51,833 bases of DNA from a bacterium. Its GTDB lineage: Bacteria; Patescibacteriota; Saccharimonadia; Saccharimonadales; Saccharimonadaceae. The notes under the pieces were generated by a model. It was not told the DNA's origin, searched no databases, and was given only the letters and a program-made list of their open reading frames with translations. The stretch spans positions 1 to 51,833 of the forward strand of contig JAUMUX010000006.1 in NCBI GenBank assembly GCA_030530485.1. The letters run 5' to 3'. This document shows positions 42,469 through 50,219 of the stretch, piece by piece; position 1 is the stretch's first letter; the number at the start of each line of letters is the position of its first letter. A program made the translations under genes and the position numbers.

Positions 42469-43578
42469 ATGAATAAATTTACTAAGGTTGGAATTACCTT
42501 ACTCTCAGTAGCTGTGCTTGGCGCAGCTCCAATTGTTCAAAATGTGGGCGTTTTCGCCGAAGAAAACACTACTAAGCAGTCTGAACAACAGGTGGTATAT
42601 CTTACTGTATACCATAGTGGTTATGATGCGCCAGGCGCTTGGAATACATATCATCCACTGGGTGTAACTCAAGTTCCTGTTCATCCTGGACAAACAATCT
42701 ACTGGAACGATATTGTATCCCACTTTGATGGCTATACTGCAGGAAGCGGTTCGGTGATTATCCCTTATGAAGCGGTAGCTGATGGAAGCCTGGCGGAAAC
42801 GTCAGTCCCTTACTATAGAAATACTCCCGCTCCCAACCCTACACCAGACCCTAATCCTAATCCACAGCCTAACCCACAACCTGACCCAACGCCGCAGCCA
42901 GAACAGGCGATAACATTCACTGTTACACACAACGGTTACGAGCGTGCGAAGCCTGGTATCGACGGAGTCGGTGCGTTTATCGAGACCTTGCTCACCGAGC
43001 AGGTAACGGTTGAACCTGGCGGCAGCATAAATATTAGCCGTGATTTTCCCGGCTATGATTCTCTTGAGGGTTCGATAACCTACGAACAGGCGAAGAACGG
43101 AGATTTTGCTACAAACGGATACGTTGCAATGTATCTGAAAAAGGCAGAAACTCCAACTCCAGACCCACAGCCGCAACCAAATCCGACTCCACAGCCGGAT
43201 CCTAAACCAGACCCACAGCCTAAACCAAATCCAAATCCTGGCGATGATAATAAGGGCGGAAACCAAGCTCAGCCTGGCGACAACGGTAAAGGCGGCAACA
43301 GCGGTAAGACCGACGACGGCAAAGCCGAAAATCCAGCAGACCAAAAACCTGCGGATAAAGGCGATAACAAGGCTAATCAATCTGCGGGCGAAAAACCTGC
43401 AGATAACAAAGCTTCAGACAAAAAGTCTGAAACTGTGAAGCCTAAGTCTGAAGGCAAAAAAGAAGCCACATCTGCCGCAAACACTGCAGCAGGCGATAGC
43501 AGCTTCTTAGTTGCGGGTAGCGGATTAATTTCTGCAGCAGTTGCGGCAATCTTCTCTTTCAAGAAGAAAGAGAATTAA
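42469..43578 (+). CDS. Surface protein with two repeats and an AANTAAG-type C-terminal signal
   Basis: 369 residues. Signal peptide (about 1-31, ending VGVFAEE). Two related ~80-residue modules, VVYLTVYHSGYD... and ITFTVTHNGYER..., each followed by a Pro-Asn/Asp-Pro-Gln linker. A Lys/Gly/Asp-rich stretch leads to GKKEATSAANTAAGD, a hydrophobic segment and the basic tail KKKEN. This has the shape of a sortase-type signal but no LPXTG. The same block recurs in gene 47328. The start at 42469 follows GGAGG; the frame extends upstream through the leader. No TTCGAA occurs in the gene. Confidence 0.8.
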   Translation: MNKFTKVGITLLSVAVLGAAPIVQNVGVFAEENTTKQSEQQVVYLTVYHSGYDAPGAWNTYHPLGVTQVPVHPGQTIYWNDIVSHFDGYTAGSGSVIIPYEAVADGSLAETSVPYYRNTPAPNPTPDPNPNPQPNPQPDPTPQPEQAITFTVTHNGYERAKPGIDGVGAFIETLLTEQVTVEPGGSINISRDFPGYDSLEGSITYEQAKNGDFATNGYVAMYLKKAETPTPDPQPQPNPTPQPDPKPDPQPKPNPNPGDDNKGGNQAQPGDNGKGGNSGKTDDGKAENPADQKPADKGDNKANQSAGEKPADNKASDKKSETVKPKSEGKKEATSAANTAAGDSSFLVAGSGLISAAVAAIFSFKKKEN

Positions 43579-43587
43579 TATCGAATT

Positions 43588-43597
43588 TCCATCAACT
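43588..43597. repeat. 3'-flank element complementary to the mRNA 5' end
   Basis: TCCATCAACT is the exact reverse complement of AGTTGATGGA at 42366-42375, the predicted first transcribed bases. It lies between stop codon and terminator. Confidence 0.75.
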
Positions 43598-43600
43598 TTT

Positions 43601-43625
43601 AAAACCCTGCTCCGGCGGGGTTTTT
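43601..43625 (+). terminator. Terminator of gene 42469
   Basis: 10-bp stem AAAACCCTGC/GCGGGGTTTT with loop TCCG (one G-U), T-run. Confidence 0.9.
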
Positions 43626-43659
43626 AAATTGGTTTAAAGCGTGGTATAATAATATATGT

Positions 43660-46011
43660 ATGGAAGATAAGAAAATTAAAGGGCTTTCCGCGAAGGAAGT
43701 TGCCAAACAGATTGAATTAGGAAATATCAACCGTTTCGACAGTGATAATTCAAACGAATACAGTGAAATCATCAAACGTAATATCTTTACGCTTTTTAAC
43801 TTTTTAAATTTAGTGATTGCTATCGCGCTCGCCTCGGTGCAAGCGTGGAGCAATATGCTCTTCTTTATGGTGATTGTGCTCAACAGCGCCTCGGGAATCG
43901 CCATTGAAGTTCGCGCCAAGCGAATGATTGATAAGCTAAATTTGATGAGCCGCGAAAAAGTGCGCGTGCTGCGGGCTGGTCGCTGGCAAAAAATCGACCC
44001 TGAAGAAATCGTGCTGGGCGATGTGGTTGAAATCTCGGCAGGCGATCAAATCCCGAGTGATGGCGAAGTGCTCCAAGGTTTGGCTGAAGCTAACGAAGCT
44101 ATGCTTACCGGCGAAAGTGATTTGGTGCTTAAGGAAACTGGCGCCGAAGTGCTTTCGGGTAGCTTTTTAACCAGTGGTAAAATCATCGTCAAAATCAACC
44201 AAGTTGGCGAACACAATTACGCTGCCAAGCTGATGACCGAAGCCAAAGTTCACAAGCCAATCAATTCGAAAATCCTCTTCTCGCTCGACCGAATTGCCAA
44301 TTTTACCGGTAAAATCATCATTCCTTTTGGTATTATTCTCTTTCTTGAAGCCTTTTTGCTTAAAAATCTCTCGGCTAAATACGCCGTTATTTACACTGCC
44401 GCACCACTACTTGGTATGTTGCCAAAAGGCGTGGCGCTACTCACGATCACCTCGCTGCTCACAGCGGTGATTAAGCTCGGTATGCGCAAAGTTTTGGTGC
44501 AAGAAATGTATTCGGTGGAAACACTGGCGCGCGTTGATACGCTTTGTCTGGATAAAACTGGCACGATTACTGAGGGTAAAATGGAAGTCGAAGAAATCCA
44601 CTTCCTTTCGAAAAATTTTTCGAATGAAGAAATCGAAAAAATGCTGGCGGCTTATATGCAAATTAGCGAAGATTCGAACCAAACCGCCATCGCAATTCGA
44701 AAATACACTTCGAAAATCAAGCATAATTTCGAAGCTTCGAATATTATTCCGTTTTCGAGCGACCGCAAGTGGGGCTCAATGGAGCTTGAAGGCGTAGGCA
44801 CAGTTTTGCTGGGCGCGCCAGAAATTCTTTTCAGCCAAACCCCTAAGCAAGTGAAGGAAGCTCAAAGTCGCGGTTCGCGCGTTTTGGCGCTGGCTTTTTC
44901 GGATTCGAAAATTGATAAAAATCAGATTGCGCTTCCTTCAAAATTGCAAAAATTAGCCGTGCTGGAAATCACCGACCCAATTCGTGAGGGCGCCAAAGAA
45001 ACGCTGGAATATTTGCGCACTCAATCGGTGGATTTAAAAATTATCTCAGGCGACAACCCTGTGACGGTTTCGAATATCGCCGAAAAAGCTGGCTTTAAAG
45101 ATTTCGAAAGCTACGTGGATTGTTCGCAGATTTCCGACCAAAAATTACGCGCAATTGCCGAAAAAACCGCAATCTTTGGGCGCGTTTCGCCACATCAAAA
45201 GAAGTTGCTGGTGCGCACGCTCAAGAAAAAAGGTCGCACCGTAGCGATGACTGGCGACGGCGTGAACGATATTTTGGCTTTGCGTGAGGCGGATTGTTCT
45301 ATTGCGATGGCGGAAGGCGACCCAGCGACTCGCCAAGTCGCCAACTTAGTTTTGCTCAATTCAGATTTCAACGACGTGCCTGAAATTCTCTTTGAAGGTC
45401 GCCGTGTGGTTAATAATATTGCCAAAATCGCACCGATTTTCTTCATCAAAACAATCTATTCGTTCTTGCTTGCGGTGGTTTGTATCGGTAGTGTGGCGCT
45501 GGGTGCCGACGCGGTGATGATTTTCCCATTCATTCCGCTTCAAGTAACAATGGTCGACCAAATTATGGAAGGTTTCCCGCCATTCGTGCTTACTTTCGAA
45601 CGCAGCGACGCGCCAATCGAAAAAGATTTCTTGAAAAAATCGATGTTTATGGCGTTGCCAAGCGCGTTGATGATTGTGATTTCGATTATTTTCGTCACTG
45701 TTTTTGGCCAAAACAACGGCTGGATTCCGCGCGAAATTTCCACCACTCTTTATTATTTGCTGGGTTCAATCAGCTTCTTCGCAGTGGTGCGCGCTTGCAT
45801 TCCGTTCAATAAGTTACGCATTGCGCTACTTGTCGAGACCGTGGCAATGTTCTTCGCAACTGCCATTTTGTTCCGTTCAATCCTCGAAATTGGCACTTTA
45901 ACTGATAAAACTTTGCCAATCTACTTGGCGATTACGGCAATTTCGGCTATCATTTTTGTCGCCATTGAGGTTTTGCAAAAAATCAATTTTCGTGATAAAA
46001 TAAAAGCATAA
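43660..46011 (+). CDS. P-type cation-transporting ATPase
   Basis: 783-residue ion pump of the P-type superfamily. Actuator motif TGES (150-153), phosphorylation motif DKTGT with D298, and hinge TGDGVNDILAL are intact. About ten hydrophobic segments. The general pattern resembles CtpE-type pumps, proposed for Ca2+, but the M4 motif usually written PEGL reads PKGV (255-258), so the ion cannot be assigned. TATAAT (43645-43650, extended TGG) ends 9 nt before the ATG at 43660, so the leader is minimal. A second ATG at 43656 is out of frame. Confidence 0.9.
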   Translation: MEDKKIKGLSAKEVAKQIELGNINRFDSDNSNEYSEIIKRNIFTLFNFLNLVIAIALASVQAWSNMLFFMVIVLNSASGIAIEVRAKRMIDKLNLMSREKVRVLRAGRWQKIDPEEIVLGDVVEISAGDQIPSDGEVLQGLAEANEAMLTGESDLVLKETGAEVLSGSFLTSGKIIVKINQVGEHNYAAKLMTEAKVHKPINSKILFSLDRIANFTGKIIIPFGIILFLEAFLLKNLSAKYAVIYTAAPLLGMLPKGVALLTITSLLTAVIKLGMRKVLVQEMYSVETLARVDTLCLDKTGTITEGKMEVEEIHFLSKNFSNEEIEKMLAAYMQISEDSNQTAIAIRKYTSKIKHNFEASNIIPFSSDRKWGSMELEGVGTVLLGAPEILFSQTPKQVKEAQSRGSRVLALAFSDSKIDKNQIALPSKLQKLAVLEITDPIREGAKETLEYLRTQSVDLKIISGDNPVTVSNIAEKAGFKDFESYVDCSQISDQKLRAIAEKTAIFGRVSPHQKKLLVRTLKKKGRTVAMTGDGVNDILALREADCSIAMAEGDPATRQVANLVLLNSDFNDVPEILFEGRRVVNNIAKIAPIFFIKTIYSFLLAVVCIGSVALGADAVMIFPFIPLQVTMVDQIMEGFPPFVLTFERSDAPIEKDFLKKSMFMALPSALMIVISIIFVTVFGQNNGWIPREISTTLYYLLGSISFFAVVRACIPFNKLRIALLVETVAMFFATAILFRSILEIGTLTDKTLPIYLAITAISAIIFVAIEVLQKINFRDKIKA

Positions 46012-46033
46012 GCTAAATAAAGGAGGAGACCGA

Positions 46034-46390
46034 ATGGCCACTATTGACCAACAATTTGTTGAATATATCGTAAAAAATTTAGTCGAAAAGCCAGAAAATG
46101 TAAAAGTTGAACGCACGATTGACGAAAAAGGAGTTTTGCTTACTCTCACCGTTGATTCAGAAGACCTCGGCCGCATTATCGGTCGCCGTGGAGCTACCGC
46201 GCAGAGCTTACGCGCTCTCCTCCGCGCTTTGGGCGTAAAAAACGACGCACGATATAATCTAAAAATTGTCGATTCCGCCGATAATGCCACTGTTGTGGAA
46301 AACTCTACAGATGAACCTGTGGAAAATCAAAGTTCTTTCACCGAAAACACCAGAAAAGAGCTTGCAGAATTAGACGACTTTGATGTATAA
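46034..46390 (+). CDS. khpA: KH-domain RNA-binding protein KhpA
   Basis: 118 residues. A single KH domain (KH_4/YlqC type) with GRIIGRRG at 46-53, then an acidic, Ser/Thr-rich tail of about 40 residues beyond the usual ~75-80. KhpA partners KhpB in Gram-positive bacteria and affects cell length and division. A strong AAGGAGGAG lies at ideal spacing before the ATG. The gap to the P-type ATPase is 22 nt, so it may be cotranscribed. Its stop codon overlaps a TATAAT that may drive the ncRNA downstream. Confidence 0.9.
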   Translation: MATIDQQFVEYIVKNLVEKPENVKVERTIDEKGVLLTLTVDSEDLGRIIGRRGATAQSLRALLRALGVKNDARYNLKIVDSADNATVVENSTDEPVENQSSFTENTRKELAELDDFDV

Positions 46391-46391
46391 T
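46362..46391 (+). promoter_or_regulatory. Promoter of the candidate ncRNA, inside the end of khpA
   Basis: TTGCAG (46362-46367), 18-bp spacer, TATAAT (46386-46391). Predicted start is about 46398, at the first base pair of hairpin I. Confidence 0.65.
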
Positions 46392-46396
46392 AAGAA

Positions 46397-46541
46397 CAGT
46401 TCAAAAGCTTAAGCGTTAGTGGAGTTTCGCTTAATGAAACTTTAGAACTGCGGAAACAAAAAGCTCTATGCGAGCAAACTAAAAGTTTGAGAGCTTATAC
46501 TTGTTAAAAATCCAGCTGATATTTGTGGCTGGATTTTTAAT
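46397..46541 (+). ncRNA. Candidate three-hairpin noncoding RNA
   Basis: ~145 nt between khpA and trmD. Hairpin I: CAGTTC, one mismatch and AAAG, then TTAAGCG (46409-46415), pair with CGCTTAA (46428-46434), CTTT, one mismatch and GAACTG (46445-46450), 17 bp in all. Hairpin II: AAGCTCT (46461-46467) with AGAGCTT (46490-46496), then CAAACT with AGTTTG, with a 7-nt bulge. Hairpin III is an 11-bp terminator, AAAAATCCAGC (46506-46516)/GCTGGATTTTT (46528-46538). It has its own promoter, and trmD has a separate leaderless promoter after it. It does not match SRP RNA, tmRNA, RNase P or 6S as I know them. It could also be processed from the khpA 3' UTR. Confidence 0.65.
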
Positions 46542-46577
46542 TTGCGGTTTTTAGCAAAAAGTGTTATAATTATTTTT

Positions 46578-47219
46578 ATGTTAATCCAGATTATTACTCT
46601 TTTTCCAGAGATGTTCGAGCCAGTTTTGAACAATTCGATGATGTGGAAAGCGCAAAAACAAGGCGTGGTTAGTTTTGAGCTGATAAATTTGCGCGATTTT
46701 GGGATTGGACCGCGCAAGCAAGTCGACGATATTCCTTACGGCGGTGGCGACGGAATGCTTTTGATGCCTGAGCCGCTCTTTAGGGCAGTCGAATTTGCTA
46801 AATCAAAATCGCCGAAGGCTAAAGTTATCGCGATGACGCCAAGTGAAAATGTTTGGAATCAGCAAAAAGCACAAAATCACGCCGATTCGAAGCAAGATTT
46901 GATAATTCTCTGTGGTCGTTATGAAGGTTTCGACGCGCGAATTTTCGAAATTGTCGACGAAAAAGTGAGTATTGGGCAATTCGTGCTAACTGGCGGCGAA
47001 CTACCCGCGATGACGCTAATTGATTCCATCGTGCGGCTAATTCCTGGCGTGCTGGGTGGCGAAAAATCCGCCGAAATCGAGAGCTACAGCGACGGCACCA
47101 ATCTGGAGTTCCCACAATACACCCGCCCTGCCGATTTTCGCGGAATGACTGTTCCCGAGGTGCTTTTGAGCGGTCATCACGCCAAAATTGAACAATGGCG
47201 AGCCGAAAATTCCAACTAA
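46578..47219 (+). CDS. trmD: tRNA (guanine-37-N1) methyltransferase TrmD
   Basis: SPOUT-family knotted methyltransferase that modifies G37 next to the anticodon and prevents frameshifting. Visible are ITLFPEMF, the SAM-knot region LCGRYEGFDARI, and LTGGELPAMTLIDSIVRLIPGVLG. The C-terminal HH/AKIEQWR region is normal. Length is 213 residues, a little short of the usual 230-250. Start chosen at ATG 46578: TATAAT (46565-46570, extended TGT) ends 7 nt before it, so it should be leaderless. The open frame upstream lies before the promoter. Confidence 0.96.
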   Translation: MLIQIITLFPEMFEPVLNNSMMWKAQKQGVVSFELINLRDFGIGPRKQVDDIPYGGGDGMLLMPEPLFRAVEFAKSKSPKAKVIAMTPSENVWNQQKAQNHADSKQDLIILCGRYEGFDARIFEIVDEKVSIGQFVLTGGELPAMTLIDSIVRLIPGVLGGEKSAEIESYSDGTNLEFPQYTRPADFRGMTVPEVLLSGHHAKIEQWRAENSN

Positions 47220-47222
47220 CTA

Positions 47223-47251
47223 TTGACAATTTCCAAAAAATATAGTAGAAT
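47223..47251 (+). promoter_or_regulatory. Promoter of surface protein gene 47328
   Basis: TTGACA (47223-47228), 17-bp spacer, TAGAAT (47246-47251). Predicted start is about 47258. Confidence 0.85.
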
Positions 47252-47255
47252 ATAC

Positions 47256-47297
47256 AAGTTAAGAGTTTTCTTAGGCACTTTAAAAGTTAAGAGTTTT
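47256..47297 (+). repeat. 14-bp direct repeat in the leader of gene 47328
   Basis: AAGTTAAGAGTTTT occurs at 47256-47269 and again at 47284-47297. Its core GTTAAGAGTT is the exact reverse complement of AACTCTTAAC at 48947-48956 after the gene. Confidence 0.85.
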
Positions 47298-47316
47298 TAG
47301 AGTGCCTCTTTTTTTT
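47273..47316 (+). promoter_or_regulatory. Terminator-like hairpin in the leader of gene 47328
   Basis: AGGCACT (47273-47279) pairs with AGTGCCT (47301-47307). A run of T follows directly, then GGAGG and the ATG. Its 21-nt loop contains the second leader repeat. It looks like an attenuator. Confidence 0.65.
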
Positions 47317-47327
47317 GGAGGTTTAAA

Positions 47328-48935
47328 ATGACCAAAAATTCATTTAAAATATCGTTGCTATGTGGAGCAGTTCTCACTGCTTCATTGCTTGTATCAGGCG
47401 TTTCCGCCAACGAAGTAAAAGAGCCTACTTCACCAGTCGAAACCTCAATTTCGACGGCACCAATTACGCCACCTGAATACACCGAACCTGCAACTTCAAT
47501 TAGCACCGCGCCAACCGAAACTCCTGCAGAAACTTCAATTAGCACAGCGCCAACTGAGATGCCTGCGGAGTCTACAGATTCCGAGGACGAAACTCCTCGG
47601 ATGAGCGTGCCAGAAGCTTCGGAGCCAACTCAAGGGTCAGCAACAATTCCTGGCTTAAGCGATACAGCAGCTCAAGACAGCGAACCTGCTCAACCTGCAG
47701 CCGAATCTGCGGTTCAAAATCTGGAAATTACCGACTTAAAAACCAGCATCGAAGGCGACGTTCAAACTTATCAAAGAGTAAGCACAGAAATCACCTTTAA
47801 AGTGCCAGATGGCACCAAGGCTGGCGATACTTCTGTAATTCAGATGGGCGATGATTTCGAATTCGTTCGAAAAGCGCCATTTACCCTGAAAAATGAAGAG
47901 GGTAAGCCTCTCGCTGAGGCTACCTTCGAAGGCAAGAACATCAGATTGACTTATTTAGAGTCAATCAATGGGCTTACCAACGTTCACGGCTACCTGGAAT
48001 TCGAAGTTCAGGTAGACTACGCGAACAAGAGTTTGGGAGACAAAGTAACTTTACAGTTCTTTGTCAACAACAAATTCTTGGCCGGTAAAGTCTTTGACTA
48101 CACTGGAATAGGAAAACAGCGGAATGTTGAATTCCGCAAGTCAAGTTGGCAAGATAGGCACGGAGATGTTGTAACGTCTATCACTATCGGTCAGAAACAA
48201 TTCCAGAGAACGACGCCAGCAGGAAAAACTATGATAATGTCGATTAGAGACATCGTCAATCCTGAAAGCGTTGATAACATTGATTTCGATAGCTCAACTA
48301 TTGAAGTTAAGGTCGGCACTTGGCGTTTTGATGAACGTAAAGGCTGGATTCTGGATAATGCTCGGGTGCTCAACCCAGGTTATGAATACAGCTACGCTCT
48401 TTCGAGTAACGACCAGGAAGACTGGTTCGACCTCGAATTAGCAAAACTGGATGAAAACCACCAGAAAGTCAGCTCAGTCGAGCCGCACGAAGGCGTGCTC
48501 ATAAGCTACAAGAGTAAGTTCGTCAAGCAAGTGGAACCTGGGGAAACGATCAACAACTCCGCCACGCTCAGCCTTGATGGTACAGATTATAAATCTTGGC
48601 AATCTTCAGCTAAGATTTATAGCCAAAGTGGTTGGATTAAAGGCGATACCCCAACCCCACCGCAGCCAAAACCAGAACCAGAAGAGCCACAGCCGGAACC
48701 TAAGCCAAATCCAGGCGAAGGTGAAAAACCGAAGGAGGGCGAAAAACCTAAGCAAGATAAACCAAAGGAAGAGCCCAAGGCTGAGCCTAATTCAAACAAG
48801 GCCGAAAAACCTGCTTCTACGGGCAAGAAAGAAGCTAAAGCCGCAGCCAACACAGCCGCTGGCGGAAGCTTGATTTCAATATTCCTGTTAGGAATCGCAG
48901 GTCTGTTTTCTGGATTCGTTTCCAGAAAAAAATAA
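47328..48935 (+). CDS. Adhesin-like surface protein with an AANTAAG-type C-terminal signal
   Basis: 535 residues. Signal peptide (about 1-27, ending VSANE). A low-complexity stretch has three copies of TSISTAP, followed by a Glu/Ala/Pro region. Residues about 140-435 look like paired Ig-like adhesion modules of Gram-positive surface proteins (TEITFKVPDGTKAGDTSVIQ, DYTGIGKQRNVEFRK). Then comes a Pro/Lys/Glu wall-spanning linker and GKKEAKAAANTAAGG, a hydrophobic segment and SRKK. The block GKKEAxxAANTAAG is shared with gene 42469. GGAGG is 9 nt before the ATG. The host or ligand it binds is unknown. Confidence 0.82.
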   Translation: MTKNSFKISLLCGAVLTASLLVSGVSANEVKEPTSPVETSISTAPITPPEYTEPATSISTAPTETPAETSISTAPTEMPAESTDSEDETPRMSVPEASEPTQGSATIPGLSDTAAQDSEPAQPAAESAVQNLEITDLKTSIEGDVQTYQRVSTEITFKVPDGTKAGDTSVIQMGDDFEFVRKAPFTLKNEEGKPLAEATFEGKNIRLTYLESINGLTNVHGYLEFEVQVDYANKSLGDKVTLQFFVNNKFLAGKVFDYTGIGKQRNVEFRKSSWQDRHGDVVTSITIGQKQFQRTTPAGKTMIMSIRDIVNPESVDNIDFDSSTIEVKVGTWRFDERKGWILDNARVLNPGYEYSYALSSNDQEDWFDLELAKLDENHQKVSSVEPHEGVLISYKSKFVKQVEPGETINNSATLSLDGTDYKSWQSSAKIYSQSGWIKGDTPTPPQPKPEPEEPQPEPKPNPGEGEKPKEGEKPKQDKPKEEPKAEPNSNKAEKPASTGKKEAKAAANTAAGGSLISIFLLGIAGLFSGFVSRKK

Positions 48936-48946
48936 CAACATGTTCT

Positions 48947-48956
48947 AACTCTTAAC
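48947..48956. repeat. 3'-flank element complementary to the leader repeats
   Basis: AACTCTTAAC is the exact reverse complement of the GTTAAGAGTT present twice in the leader, with the first copy at the predicted mRNA 5' end. It lies between stop codon and terminator. Confidence 0.75.
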
Positions 48957-48962
48957 ACCCCG

Positions 48963-48985
48963 CCCACCGAAAAGGTGGGATTTTT
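48963..48985 (+). terminator. Terminator of gene 47328
   Basis: CCCACC (48963-48968)/GGTGGG (48974-48979) around GAAAA, then ATTTTT. Confidence 0.88.
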
Positions 48986-49032
48986 ATTTTGGCTTGACTT
49001 CAGTAGTTTTTTTTGCTAAAATAATTATGAAT

Positions 49033-49107
49033 TGGGATGTCGCCAAGTGGTAAGGCAGCGGGTTCTGGTCCCGCCATTCGGGGGTTCGAATCCCTCCATC
49101 CCAGCCA
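49033..49107 (+). tRNA. tRNA-Gln (CTG)
   Basis: Acceptor TGGGATG/CATCCCA, anticodon arm GCGGG-TTCTGGT-CCCGC giving CUG, encoded CCA. Promoter TTGACT (48994-48999), 17 bp, TAAAAT (49017-49022). Confidence 0.96.
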
Positions 49108-49216
49108 AGATTTAAACCGCCCTGGGGCGTTTTTATTTTGCCCTCTTCGCCTTGCTTTTTAAAAATTCTTATGTTATAATATCAGCGTAATTATTAAAGA
49201 TAAACAAGGATAAAAA

Positions 49217-50152
49217 ATGTCAAAAATTGTTGTTGCATTGGGCGGTAATGCGCTCCAGCGCGAGGGTGAAGCGGCGGCTCATCTTCAAGAAAAAGTGGCG
49301 CACGAGACAATCAAGCAGTTAATTCCGCTTATTCAGGCGGGTAATGAGCTGGTAATTGTGCACGGAAATGGCCCGCAAGTGGGAAATATCGTGCTTCACG
49401 AAGAAGCAATCGATACTGAAACGACCCCCGCAATGCCGCTCCATGCTTGCGTTGGTATGACTCAAGGAATGATTGGCTATTGGCTTCAAAAAGCGCTGGG
49501 CGAAGAATTTTCGAAAAATGGAATTTCGAAAAACGCGGCGACTATCGTCACGCAAATCGAAGTTTCGAAAGACGACCCTGCTTTTCGAAATCCAACCAAA
49601 CCAATCGGGCCGTTTTACAGCGAAGAAGAAGCCCAAAGAATCGCCACCGAAAAAGGCTACGAAATGCGCGAAGACGCGGGGCGTGGCTGGCGGCACGTGG
49701 TAGCTTCGCCTAAGCCAATCCAGATTTTAGAAACGCCAACCATCAAGAATTTGCTGAATGCTGGAACCGTCGTGATTGCGGCGGGCGGCGGCGGGATTCC
49801 CGTTCGAAAAACCGAAAATGGCGATTTCGAAGGAGTGGACGCGGTGATTGATAAAGATTTTGCGGCGGAACTGCTCGCGCGTGAAATCGGTGCGGATACG
49901 CTGTTGATTTTGACAGCGGTAGATAACGCGATGATTAACTACGGGCAAGAAAACCAAGAGAAGCTCGGTCAAATTACGCCTGAGCAAGCGCAAGAATTTG
50001 TCGCGCAAAATCAGTTCGCAGCAGGCTCAATGTTACCAAAAGTTCAAGCCAGCATTCACTTCGCCGAAAATGGCGGTCGCGCAATTATCACCAGCCTCGA
50101 AAATGCGAAAGATGCAATCGAAAAGAATTTAGGCACAGTGATTTCGAAATAA
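49217..50152 (+). CDS. arcC: Carbamate kinase
   Basis: Makes ATP from carbamoyl phosphate and ADP, the last step of the arginine deiminase pathway. VVALGGNAL at the start, VHGNGPQVGN, the central IAAGGGGIPV, GVDAVIDKDF, TAVDNAMINYG and GSMLPKV are all typical. Length is 311 residues, normal. It is monocistronic here, with promoter TTGCTT (49152-49157), 17 bp, TATAAT (49175-49180), Shine-Dalgarno AAGGA and a terminator. arcA and arcB are not in the window. Confidence 0.96.
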   Translation: MSKIVVALGGNALQREGEAAAHLQEKVAHETIKQLIPLIQAGNELVIVHGNGPQVGNIVLHEEAIDTETTPAMPLHACVGMTQGMIGYWLQKALGEEFSKNGISKNAATIVTQIEVSKDDPAFRNPTKPIGPFYSEEEAQRIATEKGYEMREDAGRGWRHVVASPKPIQILETPTIKNLLNAGTVVIAAGGGGIPVRKTENGDFEGVDAVIDKDFAAELLAREIGADTLLILTAVDNAMINYGQENQEKLGQITPEQAQEFVAQNQFAAGSMLPKVQASIHFAENGGRAIITSLENAKDAIEKNLGTVISK

Positions 50153-50173
50153 TTTTCGAAAGCTGAACAGCAA

Positions 50174-50209
50174 AAAACTCACCCCTTCAAAGAGGTGAGT
50201 TTTATTTTT
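50174..50209. terminator. Bidirectional terminator between arcC and pyk
   Basis: 10-bp stem AAAACTCACC (50174-50183)/GGTGAGTTTT (50194-50203), then T-rich. Confidence 0.9.
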
Positions 50210-50219
50210 CGAAAACGAA

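Noticed and set aside
42840-43240. Short proline-rich DNA repeats resembling a CRISPR array
   Set aside because: The repeats are in-frame Pro-Asp/Asn-Pro-Gln codons of a surface-protein linker, with irregular spacing and no unique spacers.
46397-46541. SRP RNA, tmRNA or 6S RNA as identity of the ncRNA
   Set aside because: No SRP GGAA-loop domain, no tRNA-like end and no long bubble-containing rod; the three-hairpin layout differs.
48805-48830. PASTG as an LPXTG variant in gene 47328
   Set aside because: It lies before the shared GKKEAxxAANTAAG block, and gene 42469 has the block without it, so the block is the better signal.
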